A stretch of DNA of 64,000 nt from Amaurobius ferox (Eukaryota; Arthropoda; Arachnida; Araneae; Amaurobiidae): contig OX578136.1 in NCBI GenBank assembly GCA_951213105.1, positions 152,995,178-153,059,177 of the forward strand, written 5' to 3'. The notes under the pieces were generated by a model. That model was not told the origin of the DNA. It saw nothing but the letters and a program-made list of their open reading frames with translations, and searched no databases. Shown here piece after piece: positions 52,001-58,000 of the stretch (position 1 is its first letter; each line of letters starts with the position of its first letter). A program made the translations under genes and the position numbers.

Positions 52001-55000
52001 TCTTCAGACTCATTTATATTGTTTACAGGCTTTCAAAGTGCTACAAATTACTCGCTAACTGTTTATAGCTAGCTAGTACTTTAGTTTTCACACATATTTC
52101 ATCTGGATACTTTGACCAAAGACTTCAGGCTAAAATATAAAATTATTTCATCAACTTGTTTTCTATTTTTATAAATTAAACTTATCTGACAAGATTTTAC
52201 ATTCAACTTAATCTATAAACTTGCCTGGTGACACATAAATATGTGCTTGAATATGTATATACTATAAGAACATTTTTTAAATATAAATATAGATTTAGCA
52301 ACTAAATTTCCTAATGCATATTTTTGCTGTTTACTATTTATATCTGTCTTTTATGGTTTTGAAGACATTTTGGGTGAAAGTAAGCAAAATGAAAGAAAAA
52401 ACACTTGTTCAGACAGATACTTTTTGAAGTTTTTCAAAAAACAAGTTCAAAATATTAAAAAATTGAAATTAATTTTATATATTCACAATCTGGACCCTAT
52501 TTTCGACAAAACAAGAAAATATATTTACATTTTTATCTATTAGATTCGAAGGTATAAGCGTCTAAAGTGTTTACATTTTATGCAATACTCATTTCCATCA
52601 CAAAAACCTCAGCATAAATATTATTCACATTAAAAAAATGTGCCCCTTTTTTTAAGACATGCCCTTTTCTTGGTAACAGCACCCTGCCCTTTTTTAATCC
52701 TGGAGGAAACTCTGTTCATTACAGTAGATAACTGGTTAGTTACATTTGCAGAGATATACAAAATTTTTTCACTTCAAAGTTTAGTATAGTGTAAAGCCAC
52801 TTTAAGCAGCAATAACAGTTTCTATACTGTGTGACCTTGAATAAAAAAAGGTTTTAATATCGTCTTGGGGAATAGGTGGCCATGCTACTTGTAAGTGAAT
52901 TCAGAGTTCATTTGTGGAGGATGGCAGGGAAACTTGATGGACTAGTTTCTTAACTACAATGGATAGTTTTGGACTATCTTTGCTTCCAAGAATATAAACT
53001 GAATTGCACAATCACACATTAAGTAAAAATATCTTTCAAGTAAAATAACTAATCACTTTTACATACACTGTTTTAAGAGATTGGTCTATTATGTTTGGAA
53101 TTCAGAAGCTGGAGAATTTATGCAATTATCAGCAGGTAGCGACTTGGCTTAAGATAACCAAAGAATTATTAGCATTAGAATTCTTAATTGACACATCTGT
53201 CTAATTTATTGCACTGTGGCCAGTGGCGGCAGTTAATCTTTACCTATACTACAATAGCATTATTAAAATTGTCTACATTTTTAAAATGTGGAGTTTCATA
53301 ATGGTAATCGGGATATTTTTTTCCTAAATAGTGCCCTTTATGTATAAAGGGTTCACGGGAATAAATGTAACCAAACCAGTCCTCTTAAATAGTTATATTT
53401 TACAATTCATTTTCAGTTTTTAACAATGTATTCTAAATTTTAAATTCGAACTTCTACAGAAAACTCTATAATTAATTGTTTTTGAACATATATGCTATAT
53501 GTATACAGTAATCAAACATGCATAAAAGTATTATCAAACATAAAGAGAGCAGGTAAAAGTGACCAAGAAATGATAAATTCATTTATATATCTAATTTTTA
53601 CCTTTTTTATATCTGCAGCTGCTGGATGAGCAAACCTCTTTTTTCTTAAAATGACAAGTTCTGCAGATTTTGACGCATCTGGCTGTGATGTTGTCTAATA
53701 AAAAAAATATTAGGAACTTACTTAAAAATTAAATTAAACAAAAAAAGAATAACACATTCTTTAATAATCATGAATAAAGTAATAGTTAAAAGAACAAAAT
53801 AAAAAATCTAAATTGCTTATTGACAACAAAAATTTATAATTGATGTGGAATTTAATTTAATATGATATACAAAATGCTATCTGTGTGTATCTTGGAATCT
53901 CTCTTAAATACTTTATCCTGGAAGAAAGTCAATTTTGGCATCAATTTGAAGCTACAGCCTGCAGATTGGAATGCGATGGACGGAGTATTTAAAGTAAAAC
54001 AATTTATAAATAAATAGAATGGATACATGTCAACTTCAATAAACTTTTAAAATTACAATAAGGTGGAGCCTGCCACCTTATTGTAATTTGTATTTAATAA
54101 TTATTTAAATTTTAAATGCCTTGTTTATAAAATAAAATAATGTAACTATTGTAAAAACTTAAATGAATAATATGTAAATTTTACCTGATAATTTTACCTG
54201 ATAATGTAAGCATTTGCTGGCACTGTATTTTTTACTTCGCCACTGATGAAGGACGTGGTGATGCCGGAAAGCGCTTTTGCTTTGTAAAGTCTTGGATTAA
54301 CACATGGGTGTATTCTGATCATTAAACCAGGTTCTATTTTTTTTTTTTTTTTTTTGTATTTGATTTTTTGCATTGGTCAAGGATGATAGAGTCTAATATG
54401 GTGTGTACTAAATTGAGAGATTGATTGGGAAAACCGTAAGCCACATGAAAATCTTTAGAATGGAAATTTCCATTTTTAAGGTGTTAACATGTGCTTTTTC
54501 TCATTTTTGTATGATATTTGCTATTTATACATTATTTTATACTGATTTTTGATTTTTATTTATATATATTGTACAATATTTTCATAAAGTATCGGGTTTT
54601 GTTAAATTTCAATAAAGTACAGTATTTTTTCTATGTATCGTTTTATTTAAATTTTGTTAAAGTACAATCTTTTTTCTAATCATTTTTCTGAAATTTTGTT
54701 AAAGTATAATATTTTTCTAAGTATTGTTTTTTTTTTTTATTTTATTAAAGTACAATCTTTTTACTAAATATTGTTTTTTTTTAAATTTCGTTATAGTACA
54801 ATCTTTTTTTTCTTTCTAAGTATTGTTTTTTTTTTTTTTGCTTCTTTTAAATTATTTTATACTTCTTTATGTATTACATTTTTTATGCATTTTTGATTTT
54901 TACTTATATATTTTTAAATTTGTTACGCAAAAAGCATAACATAGCATTTGTTAGGATTTTTCAAACACCATCTTTCCTTGGTGCCATTTTTGATCACTAA

Positions 55001-58000
55001 AAAAAATGGTGGATTGCACCAAGATTCTTTATACTGAAGCTGTTCCATTGTATTAATTAAAATTCCTAAATTTTTCATATTTTTTTCTTAAATGCTTTAT
55101 TAAGATAAGTGAATTTTTTTATAACTTTCATGTAATTTTTAAAAGAAAATATAACCCAACAATTGTGATATTTATGTACATAATTACTTAAGAATTCATC
55201 TAAGGTTATGCGAAGAAATGAAACAATTGAATTTAAAATTCATTTTATTCAATTTTTTTTTCAAAAGTTAGGCTTCACTATAAATTATAGGTGGATGGCT
55301 CAAAAAGAGCCTAGCACAGCAACCAGGTCTATTGTACTGTCCCCCCCAAAAAGAAATAAAACAGAAGCAAAGGGTCCCTAAGAGAAGAGACCAGTGGCTG
55401 AGGCAAAGAGCAGCAGGCACTTGTAAGGAATATCCTGAAACTCCCAGGTTTGTAATACAGTAAGCAAATGATCTTAATAGCAGGCAACATGAAGACGTTT
55501 GTGATGCAAACTCAGCGAGTGTCAGGAAGTAGGACGACAAAGCCTCCAAACTCACAAAGTGAGTTTCAGGGTTGACGAGCGTAGCAAGCTGGGTGAAATT
55601 TTATGGGAAGCAAGTTAAGGGATTTGGTGAGCATCAACTAATAAGGGGTCAAAGCCCTAGAGGGTACATCATGTTTGCAACAAGCTCCGATTAATAAGCA
55701 GCAGTGAATGGATGGCGAAGAGTTTTATATGCATCAGCAAGCATAGAACACAGACGGTCGAAAGCCCAGACCAACCGGCTCGTCCGAGGACTTAGAGCAG
55801 CAAGACGGTCGTAATAGCTGGCCAGATTGAAAGCACTCATGATGAGAGCTCCAGGGCTGGTGAATGTCAGTTAACAAGGGATGGCACCAACAGGCTATCA
55901 TGCCTGCATAGCAAGTATCACGAAAGTGCTCGTGAAGCAAGCACAGTGAGTAAGTAGGAGATGACGGTTGGCGAACATAGTGAGCAGGGGTAGAGCTCCC
56001 TAATATGAAAGAATTGTCCTGCAGATTTGGTTCAAACATTGTTGGAAAGAACATTTTTTGATCATTCTGATGGTGACAAAATGGAAACTCAGTTATAATA
56101 TTTTAGGTCACTAAGGAATTTATTTGTGCATCAGGCTAAAATATAAAAAAACTAAAAGCTATAAGAAATTTTAAAAAAATAATACTGAGGTGCACCTTCC
56201 CGATTCCTCAAGTACCTATGTACCAAATTCCATGGTTGTACGATGCTTAGGTTTATTGCTACAGACTGCACACACACATCTTACTTTTAATATATAAGAA
56301 AAAAATCCTGAAAAAATATAAAACACACATAGAACTAACAATATTAAAATATGAAATGTAAGTTTGACTAACTTCTTTTTCATCCTTTTTAGAAACATCA
56401 GACGATTCAGGATAGCACTCATTAAAAATCCTCCTGCATTCTTCATCAGGATCAGATTCGGAAGAACTTGATAAGAAATCACAATATGTGGTATCATCAT
56501 TGGAATTCACTAAACTATCCAACTTGGATTTTTGTGTATTATTAGATGATTCACTTAGTTTTGATTTTTTAGCATCAGGTAAAAGATGATCTGTTTTTAT
56601 TCTTTTCTTTTCAGGTGATGGTGATTTTTTCTTAGAGTTTCTATGTATAGAATCAGAATCCAGAGTTTCAAATTTTCTTTTATCACTTGAATGTTTACTA
56701 GGCTTTTTATCTTTTACCTTAATATCACCGAGTTCTTTAGATTTCTGACTGCTGTCTCCTTCAACATGTTTACTTTTTTTTACAGTTGAGCTACTATTTT
56801 TATCATGTTTTACCTTATGATCATCATTAACTCTTTTCTTTGAATTTTTTTTACCTGATGAATGTTCTGTGGTTGTTTGATTTCCAGACTTTGAATGTTT
56901 ATTGTCACTTGAAGTACATTTTTTAATTTCAGAGTTCCTTTTATGAGCTTTTGATTTATTATTACTTATTTCTTCAGAATCTTTCTTATGTTTCTCTTTG
57001 TGAGTCGAATGTGAAATGTCATGTTTATGTATTTTTTTAGATTTTTCAGATTTGTCCGTTTTATTTTCTTTTTTAACTCTGTCACTTTTCTTTGCTTTCA
57101 AGGTAGAGGGAACAGAATCTGAATTTACTTGCTTTTTTGATTTTAATGTATTATTAGAATTTATATTATCCATATGAGAAAGTGTAGAATTTAGCAATTC
57201 TTCATTCCAATTTTTTGCATTGGTGCTATTTTCACTCTTTTCAGTTTTTATTACAGATTTTTCTGGCAAGATTGTTTTATTTTCTTTTTTAAGGCTATCA
57301 CTTTTCTTTGCTTTTAAAGTAGGTGGGACAGAGTCAGAATTTACTTGCTTTTTTGATGTTAATGTATTTTTAGAATTTGTATTATCTATATGAGAAAGTG
57401 TAGCATTTAGCAATTCTTCATTCCAATTTTTTGCATTAGTGGTAATTTCAGTACTTTCAATTTTTACTATAGATTTTTCTGGCAAGATTGTTTTATTTCT
57501 ATCCTGCTTTTCAATTGCAGTAAATTTTGAGGTCAAATCACTAACTTTTGTCTTTGCTTTCAAAAGCATTTCATTTTTCTTACTGTCAACCAATATTTTA
57601 TCAACGACGGAAAATTCACTAATTTCGACATCTTCAAATATATTCTCTTCTGGAGTAATTTCAATTACTTCTGGTTCAATTTCAATAACTTTAGGCACTT
57701 GGTCATTAGTGTTTGGAATAGAAGATGATTCATCATCAAGATCATCATCACTAAATTTAGGGGCATTTTCCGAATCATCCAAATCATCATCAGAACTAAT
57801 TAAAATAATAGGAATATCACTATCAACTGAGCTAGTTTGATCTAAAAATGTAACAGTTTTCTTTGGAATACATTTTACTTCTGTAGGGTCATATTCTTCA
57901 ACATTTTTCTTTTTTCTAACAGTTGTAGGGTATTCGGGTGAATATTCACTTTTAACTGATTTAACACTTGATGTACTAGTAGTACTAGTACTAAATTCTT

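Noticed and set aside
55734..56054. 106-codon minus-strand frame in the GC-richer block
   Set aside because: No domain; overlaps a mini-element and decayed repeats.
56259..56372. C-terminal extension of the large REXO1 frame
   Set aside because: Hydrophobic, intron-like composition after a plausible GTTAGT donor; the next exon joins in phase 0.
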